64,000 nt of DNA, from the NCBI RefSeq assembly GCF_000961885.1, contig NZ_JZKH01000036.1:1-64000 (forward strand), in the 5' to 3' direction. The translations under genes and the position numbers were made by a program. Of the stretch, positions 1 to 7,990 are shown one piece after another. How positions within the stretch are numbered: the stretch's first letter is position 1; each line of letters begins with the position of its first letter. Under the pieces are notes generated by a model. It worked only from the letters and a program-made list of their open reading frames with translations, had not been told where the DNA came from and did not search any database. The stretch comes from Streptomyces rubellomurinus (GTDB taxonomy: Bacteria > Actinomycetota > Actinomycetes > Streptomycetales > Streptomycetaceae).

Positions 1-256
1 CGTCCAGCCGCAGGCTCCCGCGGCCCCGGCGGCCCCGGTCCAGCCGGCGCCCCGGCCGCAGGCCCAGGCGCCCGCCCCGGTGCCGCACACGCCCCCGCCG
101 CCGCCCGTCGCGGCGCCGCCGGCGGTGGCCCCGGAGGACGACATCCCGGAGGAGGACGACCCGGACCTCACCGAGGAGGCGTTCTCCGGCCAGGAGCTGA
201 TCATCCGCGAGCTGGGTGCCACCGTCCTGGAGGAGATCCACCACCGGGGCAACTGA
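1..256 (+). CDS. dnaX: DNA polymerase III subunit gamma/tau, C-terminal end (partial)
   Basis: Only the last 84 residues lie in the window, read in the frame starting at base 2 and stopping at 254-256. The visible part is a Pro/Ala/Gln-rich linker, then an acidic stretch (EDDIPEEDDPDL) and a short ordered tail ending in LGATVLEEIHHRGN. This matches the tau C-terminus of streptomycete DnaX, the clamp-loader subunit that couples core polymerase and helicase. The call rests mainly on this tail and on the ybaB-recR genes that follow, the usual bacterial dnaX-ybaB-recR order. No catalytic ATPase motif is visible here, so the call is by context. A three-copy tandem repeat begins inside the stop codon. 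Confidence 0.8.
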   Translation, partial: VQPQAPAAPAAPVQPAPRPQAQAPAPVPHTPPPPPVAAPPAVAPEDDIPEEDDPDLTEEAFSGQELIIRELGATVLEEIHHRGN

Positions 257-305
257 GCCACTGGGGGAGCCGAGCCATCGGGGGAGCCGAGCCACCGGGG
301 GAGCC
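255..305 (+). repeat. 17-bp tandem repeat, three copies, at the dnaX stop
   Basis: Three 17-base units of the form gagcca(c/t)(t/c)gggggagcc lie at 255-271, 272-288 and 289-305. They differ only at one or two central bases. The first unit starts with the second base of the dnaX stop codon. This is probably replication slippage at the gene end. Confidence 0.85.
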
Positions 306-407
306 GAGCGGAAGCCGGAGCACCGACCGGGCGGGCCCGTGGGCGCGTACGAGCCCGTAGGCTCGGCGGTGACGACAGATCGACCGCGTGACAGCAAGGA
401 GTGAGCC

Positions 408-746
408 GTGTTCCCCGGTGGTGGTCAGCCCAACATGCAGCAGTTGATGAAGCAGGCGCAGAAGATGCAGCAGGCCCTCGCCCAGGCGCAGCAGGAGCTG
501 GCCGAGGCGAAGGTGCAGGGTTCGGCGGGCGGCGGCCTGGTCGAGGCCACGGTCACCGGTGCCGGTGAGCTGGTGGCGCTGACCATCGCTCCGGCGGCCG
601 TCGACCCGGAGGACACCGAGACCCTGGCCGACCTGGTCCTGGCGGCCGTTCGGGACGCCAACCAGGCCGCGCAGAAGATGCAGGCGGAGCGGATGGGCCC
701 GCTGACCCAGGGCATGGGCGGCGGCATCCCCGGTCTGCCCTTCTGA
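408..746 (+). CDS. ybaB: YbaB/EbfC family nucleoid-associated protein
   Basis: A 112-residue protein of the YbaB/EbfC family, small dimeric DNA-binding proteins usually encoded between dnaX and recR. The N-terminal helix is rich in Gln, Met and Lys ([27 protein letters not shown], here described by composition), as the family expects. It is followed by the Gly-rich turn SAGGG and the beta-sheet core [15 protein letters not shown]. The GTG start at 408 follows AAGGAG at 397-402. Its exact role in Streptomyces is not settled; association with nucleoid structure and recombination is inferred from the family. The coding end (GLPF, stop) is duplicated in frame just beyond the stop. Confidence 0.93.
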   Translation: MFPGGGQPNMQQLMKQAQKMQQALAQAQQELAEAKVQGSAGGGLVEATVTGAGELVALTIAPAAVDPEDTETLADLVLAAVRDANQAAQKMQAERMGPLTQGMGGGIPGLPF

Positions 747-784
747 CCCAGTCTGCCCTTCTGACCCGGTCTGCCCTGCTGGCC
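731..784 (+). repeat. 18-bp tandem repeat straddling the ybaB stop
   Basis: Three 18-base units at 731-748, 749-766 and 767-784 share the core gtctgccc. Unit 1 holds the last ybaB codons and its TGA (744-746). Unit 2 repeats the same TGA in frame at 762-764. Unit 3 has TGG instead. Confidence 0.85.
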
Positions 785-824
785 CGGTCGGTTCCCGGCC
801 GAGGCCGGGAGAGCGGGCCCAATG

Positions 825-839
825 GTCTGATGTTCAGAC
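825..839. promoter_or_regulatory. Palindrome upstream of recR
   Basis: GTCTGA-TGT-TCAGAC is a perfect 6+3+6 inverted repeat about 120 bases before the recR start. It could be a regulator binding site, for example for a GntR-type protein. No regulator is identified from sequence. Confidence 0.35.
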
Positions 840-956
840 GACGGACCCATGTGATTTATGTGGGAGTCGGGCGTCGGGCGGTGTGTCCGGCGCCCGATTC
901 GTTGGATGATGGCACCGGAGCACACGGACCATCCGAGCACGAGGGAAGGCGCGACG

Positions 957-1556
957 TTGTACGAGGGCGTGGTTCAGGACCTGATCGACGAACTGGGCAG
1001 GCTGCCCGGCGTCGGGCCCAAGAGCGCCCAGCGGATCGCCTTCCACGTGCTGCAGGCCGACCCGACCGACGTGCGCCGCCTCGCGCACGCGCTGCTGGAG
1101 GTCAAGGACAAGGTCCGCTTCTGCGCGGTCTGCGGCAACGTCGCGGAGGCCGAGCAGTGCCGGGTCTGCCTGGACCCGCGCCGCGACCTCGGTGTCATCT
1201 GCGTGGTCGAGGAACCCAAGGACGTCGTCGCCATCGAGCGCACCCGCGAGTTCCGCGGCCGCTACCACGTGCTGGGCGGCGCGATCAGCCCCATCGAGGG
1301 CGTCGGCCCGGACGACCTGCGCATCCGCGAGCTGCTCGCGCGCCTCGCGGACGGCACGGTCACCGAGCTGATCCTGGCCACCGACCCCAACCTGGAGGGG
1401 GAGGCGACCGCCACCTACCTGGCCCGGCTCTGCAAGCCGATGGGCCTGAAGGTGACCCGTCTGGCGAGCGGTCTGCCCGTCGGCGGGGATCTGGAGTACG
1501 CGGACGAGGTCACCCTCGGCCGCGCCTTCGAAGGGAGACGACTGCTCGATGTCTGA
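957..1556 (+). CDS. recR: Recombination protein RecR
   Basis: A 199-residue RecR, the ring-forming partner of RecO/RecF that helps load RecA at gaps. Visible in order are the helix-hairpin-helix ([18 protein letters not shown]), a four-cysteine zinc finger (C-x2-C ... C-x2-C around [16 protein letters not shown]), and the Toprim domain ([14 protein letters not shown], then [14 protein letters not shown]). The TTG at 957 is chosen because the protein then begins [15 protein letters not shown], the normal family start, and because GAGGGAAGG at 941-949 gives a good ribosome site. An upstream in-frame extension to 858 lacks family similarity. Overlaps the next gene by eight bases, implying coupled translation. 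Confidence 0.95.
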   Translation: MYEGVVQDLIDELGRLPGVGPKSAQRIAFHVLQADPTDVRRLAHALLEVKDKVRFCAVCGNVAEAEQCRVCLDPRRDLGVICVVEEPKDVVAIERTREFRGRYHVLGGAISPIEGVGPDDLRIRELLARLADGTVTELILATDPNLEGEATATYLARLCKPMGLKVTRLASGLPVGGDLEYADEVTLGRAFEGRRLLDV

Positions 1557-2241
1557 CCGGACCCCCCACCAGCAGCCCCACGCCCCGCACACCGAAGCGG
1601 CCCCGCACACCCACGGCCACGGCTCGGAGCCGGACGACTTCGCCGTCCAGATCGCCGACTCGGTGGAGAGCTTCGTGCTCGCCGTCACCGAGGTCGCCAA
1701 GGGCGACGAACCGGGCAGCGCGGTCTCGCTGCTGCTCCTGGAGGTCTCGCAGCTGCTGCTGGCGGGCGGCCGGCTGGGCGCCATCGAGGACGTCGTCCCG
1801 GACGACCGCTTCGAGCCCGACGCCGGGCCGGAGCCGGACGGCGAGCAGCTGCGCGAGCACCTGGCCGCGCTGCTGGCGCCGATCGACGTCTACCACGAGG
1901 TCTTCGACCCGTACGGCCCGCCGGAGAAGCCGAACGCCTTCCGGATCTCGGACGACCTGGCCGGCGTGGTCGGCGAGCTGCAGCACGGCCTGACGCACTA
2001 CCGCGAGGGCCGGGTCAGTGAGGCGCTGTGGTGGTGGCAGTTCTCGTACCTGTCGAACTGGGGCACGACCTGCTCGGCGGTGCTGCGGGCGCTGCAGTCG
2101 CTGATCGCGCACGTCCGGCTGGACAGCCCGATCGGTGCGGTGCCGGACGGCGCGGACACCGACGACGACGGGCTCACCGACGAGCAGCTGGAGCAGCAGG
2201 CCGGCGACCTGATGGCGGCCGAGCTGGGCCTCGGGCGCTGA
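1549..2241 (+). CDS. DUF5063 domain protein
   Basis: A 230-residue actinobacterial protein that normally follows recR. The first 25 residues are His/Pro-rich and probably disordered ([12 protein letters not shown]). The remainder is predicted helical and acidic, with the conserved segments [14 protein letters not shown] and [26 protein letters not shown] typical of DUF5063. It has no transmembrane segment and no signal peptide. The ATG at 1549 lies within the recR coding end and uses the purine-rich GAAGGGAGA just upstream. The function is unknown; the fixed association with recR suggests a DNA-metabolism or housekeeping role, which is inference only. Confidence 0.85.
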   Translation: MSDRTPHQQPHAPHTEAAPHTHGHGSEPDDFAVQIADSVESFVLAVTEVAKGDEPGSAVSLLLLEVSQLLLAGGRLGAIEDVVPDDRFEPDAGPEPDGEQLREHLAALLAPIDVYHEVFDPYGPPEKPNAFRISDDLAGVVGELQHGLTHYREGRVSEALWWWQFSYLSNWGTTCSAVLRALQSLIAHVRLDSPIGAVPDGADTDDDGLTDEQLEQQAGDLMAAELGLGR

Positions 2242-2264
2242 ACGGGCGCTGAACGGACGCTCAA
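2232..2264 (+). repeat. 11-bp tandem repeat straddling the DUF5063 stop
   Basis: Units cgggcgctgaa (2232-2242), the same again (2243-2253) and cggacgctcaa (2254-2264). The real stop TGA is 2239-2241 inside unit 1. A partial fourth unit follows. Confidence 0.8.
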
Positions 2265-2643
2265 CGGGCGTCCGCACAGAGCACCGAGCGGACGCCGAGC
2301 GGACGCCGAGCGGGCACCGAGCAGGTCCGGACGGGCGGGCACCGAGCAGGTCCGGACGGGCGGACGTGTGACACACGCCTCAGCGCCCCGCCCGGGAGGG
2401 AAATCCGGCCGGATCGCCGTCCTCCCCTCCGCCGATTCTTCGGAGCGGCGCCGGATTCCCCGCAGACCTGCCGGTGCGGACCCGCGCACCGCCGCCCACG
2501 TGCTGAAACGCCCGTCTCATCATATGGAAAGCCCCGGTCGGGGCAGGACCGCTCGATAGACTGACGCGGACCGCACACCCCCCTCCACCCGGTGGGGTGC
2601 GGGGGCCAGGCGCCCCCGGAAACGACCTAGTCGAGGAGCGCAC
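2242..2643. other. Intergenic region and lysC leader
   Basis: This 402-base stretch has no convincing gene. It holds the tail of the 11-bp repeat, degenerate gacgccgagcg repeats, and a 25-bp unit repeated exactly twice (2311-2335, 2336-2360). A possible -10 box, TAGACT, lies at 2557-2562. The putative lysC leader has a CGGGGGC/GCCCCCG hairpin at 2600-2618, just before the ribosome site GAGGAG (2633-2638). Confidence 0.6.
2311..2360 (+). repeat. 25-bp perfect tandem duplication
   Basis: Two identical adjacent 25-base copies beginning cgggcaccgag lie at 2311-2335 and 2336-2360 between the DUF5063 gene and lysC. Confidence 0.9.
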
Positions 2644-3924
2644 GTGGGCCTTGTCGTGCAGAAGTACGGCGGCTCATCCGTTGCGGATGCCGAAGGCATC
2701 AAGCGCGTGGCCCGTCGAATCGTTGACGCCAAGAAGGCCGGCCATGAGGTCGTCGTCGTGGTGTCCGCGATGGGCGACACGACGGACGAGCTCATCGAAC
2801 TCGCGGAGCAGGTGTCACCGCTCCCTGCCGGCCGTGAGTTCGACATGCTGCTGACCGCTGGAGAGCGCATCTCCATGGCGCTGCTGGCCATGGCGATCAA
2901 ATCCCTGGGTCACGAGGCCCAGTCCTTCACGGGCAGCCAAGCCGGCGTCATCACGGACTCCGTCCACAACAAGGCGCGCATCATCGACGTGACGCCGGGC
3001 CGCATCCGCACCGCCCTCGACGAGGGCAACATCGCGATCGTGGCCGGCTTCCAGGGCGTGTCGCAGTCCAGCAAGGACATCACCACGCTGGGCCGCGGCG
3101 GCTCGGACACCACGGCGGTCGCGCTGGCCGCCGCGCTCAAGGCCGAGGTCTGCGAGATCTACACCGACGTGGACGGCGTGTTCACCGCCGACCCGCGCGT
3201 GGTGAAGAAGGCCCGCAAGATCGACTGGATCGCCTACGAGGACATGCTGGAGCTGGCCTCGTCGGGCTCCAAGGTGCTGCTCGATCGGTGTGTGGAGTAC
3301 GCCCGTCGCTACAACATCCCCATTCACGTACGCTCGTCCTTCTCGGGTCTTCCCGGGACGATCGTCAGCAACGACAACCCGAACAAGCCCGAAGGGGGCG
3401 AGATGGAGCAGGCCATCATCTCCGGAGTCGCCCACGACACCTCCGAGGCGAAGGTCACCGTCGTCGGCGTGCCCGACAAGCCCGGTGAGGCGGCGCGCAT
3501 CTTCCGCGCCATCGCCGACGCCGAGGTCAACATCGACATGGTGGTGCAGAACGTCTCCGCCGCGTCGACCGGTCTGACCGACATCTCCTTCACCCTGCCC
3601 AAGACCGAGGGCCAGAAGGCCATCGACGCGCTCGGCCGGGTCAAGGAGGGCATCGGCTACGAGTCGCTGCGCTACGACGACGCGATCGGCAAGATCTCGC
3701 TGGTCGGCGCGGGCATGCGCTCCAACCCGGGCGTCACCGCGACCTTCTTCGAGGCGCTGTCCGCCGCGGGCGTCAACATCGAGCTGATCTCCACCTCGGA
3801 GATCCGCATCTCGGTGGTCACCCGCGCCGAGGACGTGCCGGAGGCGGTCCGCGCCGTGCACAGCGCCTTCGGGCTGGACAGCGAGAGCGACGAGGCCGTC
3901 GTCTACGGCGGCACCGGCCGATGA
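2644..3924 (+). CDS. lysC: Aspartate kinase (alpha subunit)
   Basis: A 426-residue aspartokinase, catalysing ATP-dependent phosphorylation of aspartate, the first step to lysine, diaminopimelate, threonine and methionine. The kinase half starts [12 protein letters not shown] (the KxGGSSV signature). It contains the LTAGERIS and [14 protein letters not shown] motifs and the [11 protein letters not shown] loop. Two ACT domains occupy roughly residues 265-410, including [14 protein letters not shown] and [14 protein letters not shown]; these bind the feedback inhibitors. The GTG at 2644 follows GAGGAG at 2633-2638. Next comes an asd-like gene only 28 bases downstream, the normal ask-asd operon. 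An internal start for the beta subunit is visible at 3403. Confidence 0.97.
   Translation: MGLVVQKYGGSSVADAEGIKRVARRIVDAKKAGHEVVVVVSAMGDTTDELIELAEQVSPLPAGREFDMLLTAGERISMALLAMAIKSLGHEAQSFTGSQAGVITDSVHNKARIIDVTPGRIRTALDEGNIAIVAGFQGVSQSSKDITTLGRGGSDTTAVALAAALKAEVCEIYTDVDGVFTADPRVVKKARKIDWIAYEDMLELASSGSKVLLDRCVEYARRYNIPIHVRSSFSGLPGTIVSNDNPNKPEGGEMEQAIISGVAHDTSEAKVTVVGVPDKPGEAARIFRAIADAEVNIDMVVQNVSAASTGLTDISFTLPKTEGQKAIDALGRVKEGIGYESLRYDDAIGKISLVGAGMRSNPGVTATFFEALSAAGVNIELISTSEIRISVVTRAEDVPEAVRAVHSAFGLDSESDEAVVYGGTGR
3403..3924 (+). CDS. Aspartate kinase beta subunit from an internal start
   Basis: Inside lysC, the ATG at 3403 (Met254 of the long form) is preceded by GAAGGGGG at 3391-3398, a strong ribosome site for an internal codon. 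Translation from it would give a 173-residue protein made almost entirely of the two ACT domains. Actinobacterial class aspartokinases are known to be alpha2beta2 enzymes whose beta subunit is made from such an in-frame internal start. That knowledge plus the site support this nested product. It would act in regulation and assembly, not catalysis. Confidence 0.6.
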   Translation: MEQAIISGVAHDTSEAKVTVVGVPDKPGEAARIFRAIADAEVNIDMVVQNVSAASTGLTDISFTLPKTEGQKAIDALGRVKEGIGYESLRYDDAIGKISLVGAGMRSNPGVTATFFEALSAAGVNIELISTSEIRISVVTRAEDVPEAVRAVHSAFGLDSESDEAVVYGGTGR

Positions 3925-3952
3925 GCCGCGGGCCGGCCGGGGGCGGCGGGCG

Positions 3953-5008
3953 ATGACCCGGCGGCCGAACCTCGCCGTCGTCGGCGCCAGCGGCGCGGTC
4001 GGCGAGGTGCTGCTCGACCTGCTCGCGCTCCGTCAGGACGTCTGGGGCGAGATCCGCCTGATCGCCTCTCCGCGCTCGGCCGGCCGTACGGCGGTCGTGC
4101 GCGGGGAGGCCGTCGAGGTCGTCCCGCTGGCGGAGGAGGCGTTCGCCGGGATCGACGTCGCCGTGTTCGCCGTGCCCGAACCGGTCTCCGCCCAGTGGGC
4201 GCCGATCGCGGCGGCCAAGGGCGTCGTGGTGGTCGACGACTCGGCCGTCTTCCGGACCGCCGAGGACGTGCCGCTGGTCGTCCCCGAGGTCAACGCCGCC
4301 GCGCTGCGGATCCGCCCGCGCGGCATCGTCGCCAGCCCGGCGAGCACCACCCTCGCGATGATCGCCGCCCTCTGGGCGCTGCACGCCGAGTACGGGCTGG
4401 CGCAGTTGGTCGTCGCCTCCTACCAGGCCGCCACCGGCGAGGGCCGGGCCGGCGAGACGGCGCTGCGCGGGCAGACCGCGCTGGTCACGGGCACGACGGC
4501 AGGCCGCAAGACCGGCGACCTGCGCGCGGTGATCGCCGACCACGGGCCGTTCGCGGCCCCGCTCGCGTACAACGCGGTGCCCTGGTCCGGGTCGCTGCGC
4601 GAGGGCGGCTGGTCCTCCGAGGAGCTCGGCATCCGGGACGAGTCGCGCAAGATCCTCAGCCTGCCCGCCCTGCGGGTCTCCGCGACCTGCGTGCGCGTGC
4701 CGGTCGTCCGCACCCACGCGCTGGCCGTGCACGCGCGGTTCGAACGCGAGGTCACCCAGGAGCACGCGCAGGAGATCCTGCGGGACGCCCCCGGCGTCGT
4801 GCTCTACGACGACCCGGCGGCCGGTGAGTTCCCCACCCCGAACGACGTGGTCGGGACGGACCCGGTGTGGGTCGGGCGGGTGCGCCGCGCCCTGGACGAG
4901 CCGGAGGCCCTCGACCTCTTCCTCTGCGGCGACAACCTGCGCAAGGGAGCCGCGCTCAACCTGCTCCAGATCGCCGAACTGGTGGCCCGCGAGCTGCAAC
5001 CTGCCTAG
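3953..5008 (+). CDS. Aspartate-semialdehyde dehydrogenase-like protein lacking the catalytic cysteine
   Basis: A 351-residue protein clearly related to Asd, which reduces aspartyl phosphate to the semialdehyde using NADPH. The nucleotide-binding start LAVVGASGAVGEVLL, the PLVVPEVN segment, SYQAATGEG (active-site Gln) and CVRVPVVRTHA (substrate Arg and His) are present. The signature normally read as ANPNCTT is ASPASTT, so the thiol nucleophile position is Ser131 (codon agc 4343-4345). The preceding NSSAFR motif is DDSAVFR. By this reading it is unlikely to be a normal Asd. It could be a diverged paralogue with another role, or an inactive remnant kept in the ask operon. Length and frame are intact. 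Confidence 0.85.
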   Translation: MTRRPNLAVVGASGAVGEVLLDLLALRQDVWGEIRLIASPRSAGRTAVVRGEAVEVVPLAEEAFAGIDVAVFAVPEPVSAQWAPIAAAKGVVVVDDSAVFRTAEDVPLVVPEVNAAALRIRPRGIVASPASTTLAMIAALWALHAEYGLAQLVVASYQAATGEGRAGETALRGQTALVTGTTAGRKTGDLRAVIADHGPFAAPLAYNAVPWSGSLREGGWSSEELGIRDESRKILSLPALRVSATCVRVPVVRTHALAVHARFEREVTQEHAQEILRDAPGVVLYDDPAAGEFPTPNDVVGTDPVWVGRVRRALDEPEALDLFLCGDNLRKGAALNLLQIAELVARELQPA

Positions 5009-5242
5009 CGTCCGTACGCTCTCCCCCCACAATCTGTCCGGAAACCCTCTCGAATTCCCTGGAGGGCACTTCCGCCGATGCGGAAGAATGTCCCTCGGGC
5101 TGGGCAACCATGACAGGGGATCGAGTGTCCAACGGGCGTGGCGAACGTGATGGTGGGGGCAGGGTCGGGCATCTCGGCGACAGCCGCGGTGACGTTCCCG
5201 TCGCGCGTCCAGTGGCCTGCGAGTAGGCCGGAAGAAAGCCAG

Positions 5243-5788
5243 ATGACCGCGGTCGCACCCGGTGCGGCGGACTCCGGCGCCGGTACCGACGCGGGTACCA
5301 GCGAGGACCTGCTCACCGAGACCTACCAGGCGCACTACAGATCCCTGCTGCGCCTCGCCGCGCTGCTCCTGGACGACCTCTCGACCTGTGAGGACGTCGT
5401 GCAGGAGGCGTTCATCCGGGTGCACGCCGCCCGCCGCCGGGTGCGCGAGCCCGAGAAGACCCTGGCCTACCTGCGGCAGACCGTCGTCAACCTGTCCCGC
5501 TCCACGCTGCGCCGCCGGATCCTCGGGCTGCGGCTGCTGCCGAAGCCGATGCCTGACATGGCCAGTGCAGAAGAAGGAGCCTACGATGCGCTGGAGCGCG
5601 ACCAGTTGAAGGCCGCGCTGCGTGGTCTGCAACGCCGTCAGCGGGAGGTTCTGGTGCTGCGTTACTTCGTGGACATGACGGAGGCGCAGGTCGCGGAGAC
5701 GCTGGGCATCTCGCTCGGATCGGTGAAGGCCTACGGCTCGCGCGGGCTCGCCGCGCTGCGGGCCCAGATGGAGGCCGGCCATGGCTGA
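5243..5788 (+). CDS. SigE-family (ECF-type) RNA polymerase sigma factor
   Basis: A 181-residue sigma-70 family protein. Region 2 is seen at about residues 25-95 (YQAHYRSLLRLAALLLDD, EDVVQEAFIRVHAA, LAYLRQTVVNLSRS). Region 4 lies at about 125-175 (LQRRQREVLVLRYFVDMTEAQVAETLGISLGSVKAYGSRGLAALR). The spacing and wording fit the SigE-family (M. tuberculosis-unrelated) actinobacterial group. ATG 5243 is chosen because GGAAGAAAG lies just upstream and the sequence before it is atypical. The gene overlaps the next by eight bases, so the downstream membrane protein is probably made with it and may control it. A 234-base upstream gap contains no other gene. Confidence 0.9.
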   Translation: MTAVAPGAADSGAGTDAGTSEDLLTETYQAHYRSLLRLAALLLDDLSTCEDVVQEAFIRVHAARRRVREPEKTLAYLRQTVVNLSRSTLRRRILGLRLLPKPMPDMASAEEGAYDALERDQLKAALRGLQRRQREVLVLRYFVDMTEAQVAETLGISLGSVKAYGSRGLAALRAQMEAGHG

Positions 5789-7037
5789 CGGCGCGGAGCT
5801 GCCGGGCGCCGGGCTGCCGGTGGGCGGGCTGCCGGTGGACGAGCTGTCGGTCGGCGAGCTCTCCGGCGGAGGACTGTCCGCGGAGGAGCGGGCCCTGCGC
5901 GCGCTGATGCACCACGCCGTCGCCGACATCCAACCCGGGCCCGGCGGGCTGCCCCGCATCCAGCGGGCCGTACCCCGGCGGCGGGCGGCCCGGTGCGGCG
6001 CCTGGACCGGCGCCGCCGCGCTCGCCCTGGCCGTCGCGGTGGCCCTGCCGGCCCTGCACGACGGCGAACACCTCGGGCTCTCCGGCGGCCCCGGGGACGC
6101 CGCCAAGGCCTCGGCCTCCGCCGCCACCGGCGCCACCGCCGGCTCCACCGGCGGCTCCACCGCGGAGCACGCGGGCCCGGACGGCCGGGGCTCCTCCGCC
6201 GCGGCGTCCGGCACCGCCGTCGCCTCGCCCAGCGCCGACGCCGGGACGGCCCGCCCGGACGGCTCCGCCCCGGCGCCGGCCGGGGCCAGCAACTCCGTCC
6301 TCGTCCCGCTGTGCTCCCGCGCCGACCTCGGCCAGGGCGCCGCACAGGTCGGCGCGGCCGACGCCGCGGGCCGGGTGTACGGCTCGTTCACCGTCTTCAA
6401 CGTCTCCGCGAACGCGTGCCGCCTCGGCGGGCCCGGCGCGGTCTCCGTCACCGCCTTCTCCGGGGCCGACCGCAGCCGCTTCCGGACCGCCGACCACAGC
6501 CCCGGCGACCCGGCGGACGGCCTGCCCGCCATGGACGCCGAACCCCCCGTGCTGGCCCCGCAGGCCGGCTACCGGGTGCCGTTCGCCTGGATCCCCGACC
6601 AGACCTGCGGCCCCGCCGGGAACGGCGGCGGCTCGGGCACCGGCGGCGGGACCGGCTCCGGCACCGGCACCGGAAGCACCGGCGCCGCCGGGTCGGCCCG
6701 ACCCAACCAGGCCGCCGGCGCCTCCCAGGACCAGGCGCCCGCCGCCTCGGCCGCCCCGGCGGCCGGCGCCTCCGTCGCGCCCACCGCCAACCCGCAGCCG
6801 ACCGGCACCCCGACCGCCGGCCCCACCGGCGCGCCCAGCCCCACCGCCACCCCGACCGCGGCCCCCACCGGCGGACCGGCCACCGTCACCCTCGCCCACA
6901 CCCCGGCGCCCGGCAGCCCCGCGGCGGCCACGGCCACCGTCCCGCTCGGCTGTACGGCCGGCACCCTCTACCGGGGCGGCGTCCAGCCGGCGGGCACCGT
7001 CGCCCCGGCGCAGCCGGGCTCACCGGCGGCGGGCTGA
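5781..7037 (+). CDS. Single-pass membrane protein coupled to the sigma factor (possible anti-sigma)
   Basis: A 418-residue protein whose start lies inside the sigma gene end. Residues 1-70 are probably cytoplasmic, with the helical segment LSAEERALRALMHHAVADIQP. One transmembrane helix follows (about 74-92, AALALAVAVALPALHD). The large outer part begins with Ala/Gly/Ser-rich linker and has a folded domain with four cysteines (SNSVLVPLCSRADLG, SANACRLGGPGAV, PDQTCGPAG and a C-terminal VPLGCTAGTL). Long Pro/Thr/Ala/Gly-rich linkers sit between. It resembles DUF4232-like extracellular modules only loosely. No zinc-binding anti-sigma motif (HxxxCxxC) is seen, so the anti-sigma role is inferred from operon position. 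Confidence 0.7.
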   Translation: MADGAELPGAGLPVGGLPVDELSVGELSGGGLSAEERALRALMHHAVADIQPGPGGLPRIQRAVPRRRAARCGAWTGAAALALAVAVALPALHDGEHLGLSGGPGDAAKASASAATGATAGSTGGSTAEHAGPDGRGSSAAASGTAVASPSADAGTARPDGSAPAPAGASNSVLVPLCSRADLGQGAAQVGAADAAGRVYGSFTVFNVSANACRLGGPGAVSVTAFSGADRSRFRTADHSPGDPADGLPAMDAEPPVLAPQAGYRVPFAWIPDQTCGPAGNGGGSGTGGGTGSGTGTGSTGAAGSARPNQAAGASQDQAPAASAAPAAGASVAPTANPQPTGTPTAGPTGAPSPTATPTAAPTGGPATVTLAHTPAPGSPAAATATVPLGCTAGTLYRGGVQPAGTVAPAQPGSPAAG

Positions 7038-7111
7038 CTGCGGGCAGGCCGACCGGGGGCGGGCCCGGAGGCGGCCCGGCGGGACCCCTGTGGTCGGGGA
7101 GGGTGTGAAGA

Positions 7112-7918
7112 GTGGTTACCGTGGGGGGTGTGTACCGGTTCCTCCTCACTCCCCGCTGGCTGAGCGGCACCGCGCTGGCCGTGGCGGCCGTGGCGGTGTG
7201 CGTCTGGCTGGGCTCCTGGCAGCTCGGCCGGTTCGAGGACCGGGCCTCCGCGCACGAGAAGAACCAGCAGGCCGTCACCGCTTCGGGTGAGGCCAGGCCG
7301 ATCGACGCGCTGCTCGGCCCGGCCACCCCGCAGGTGACCACCGAGACCGTGGGCAAGCCCGTCACGGTGGCCGGCAGCTTCGATGCGGAGCACCAACTCT
7401 TCGTCCCCAACCGGGTGTTGGACGGCAAGCAGGGCTACTACGTGCTGACCCCGCTGCGCACCGCGGACGGCCACGCCGTCGCCGTCGTGCGCGGCTGGGC
7501 CCCCGGGGAGCCCGCGGCCGGCGCCACCCCCGCCGCCCCGCCGAGCGGCCCGGTGACCGTGACCGGCCGGCTGCAGGCCAACGAGTCGGTCGGCAGCAAC
7601 GGCGCCGTCGCGGGGGGGCTGCCGCCCGGCCGGCTCGGCATGATCAACCGGGCGTCGCTGCTCAACGTGCTGGAGTACGACGGCTGGTACGACGGCTGGG
7701 TCGCCGCCGACGAGGTGCCCACCGGGCTGACCGCGGTGCCCACCGTCCAGCCGCAGGGCGGGGACGGGCTCACCCTGCGCGCGTTCCAGAACCTGGGCTA
7801 CACCTTGGAGTGGTTCGTCTTCGCCGGGTTCGTCGTCTTCATGTGGTTCCGCCTGGTGCGCCGCGAGGCGGAGGCGGAGCAGGACCGGGCCCTCGGGTTG
7901 GACCCGGTCCTGAGCTGA
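7112..7918 (+). CDS. SURF1 family cytochrome oxidase biogenesis protein
   Basis: A 268-residue SURF1 protein with the family's two-helix plan. Transmembrane helix 1 is at about 13-37 (WLSGTALAVAAVAVCVWLGSWQLGRFEDR, with the conserved WQLGR), followed by an outer domain containing VAGSFDAEHQLFVPNR and YYVLTPLRTADG. Helix 2 near the end is LEWFVFAGFVVFMWFRLVRRE. SURF1 proteins assist heme a insertion into aa3-type cytochrome c oxidase. The GTG at 7112 follows GGGGAGGG (7096-7103); GTGs at 7121 and 7130 are possible alternatives. It is convergent with the lipoprotein gene at 7991. Confidence 0.93.
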   Translation: MVTVGGVYRFLLTPRWLSGTALAVAAVAVCVWLGSWQLGRFEDRASAHEKNQQAVTASGEARPIDALLGPATPQVTTETVGKPVTVAGSFDAEHQLFVPNRVLDGKQGYYVLTPLRTADGHAVAVVRGWAPGEPAAGATPAAPPSGPVTVTGRLQANESVGSNGAVAGGLPPGRLGMINRASLLNVLEYDGWYDGWVAADEVPTGLTAVPTVQPQGGDGLTLRAFQNLGYTLEWFVFAGFVVFMWFRLVRREAEAEQDRALGLDPVLS

Positions 7919-7990
7919 CCTCCGCCGAGCCGGCCTGTGCCGAGCCGGCCTGCTGAGCCGTGCCGAGCCGGCCTCCGCGCGTCCCTCCGG

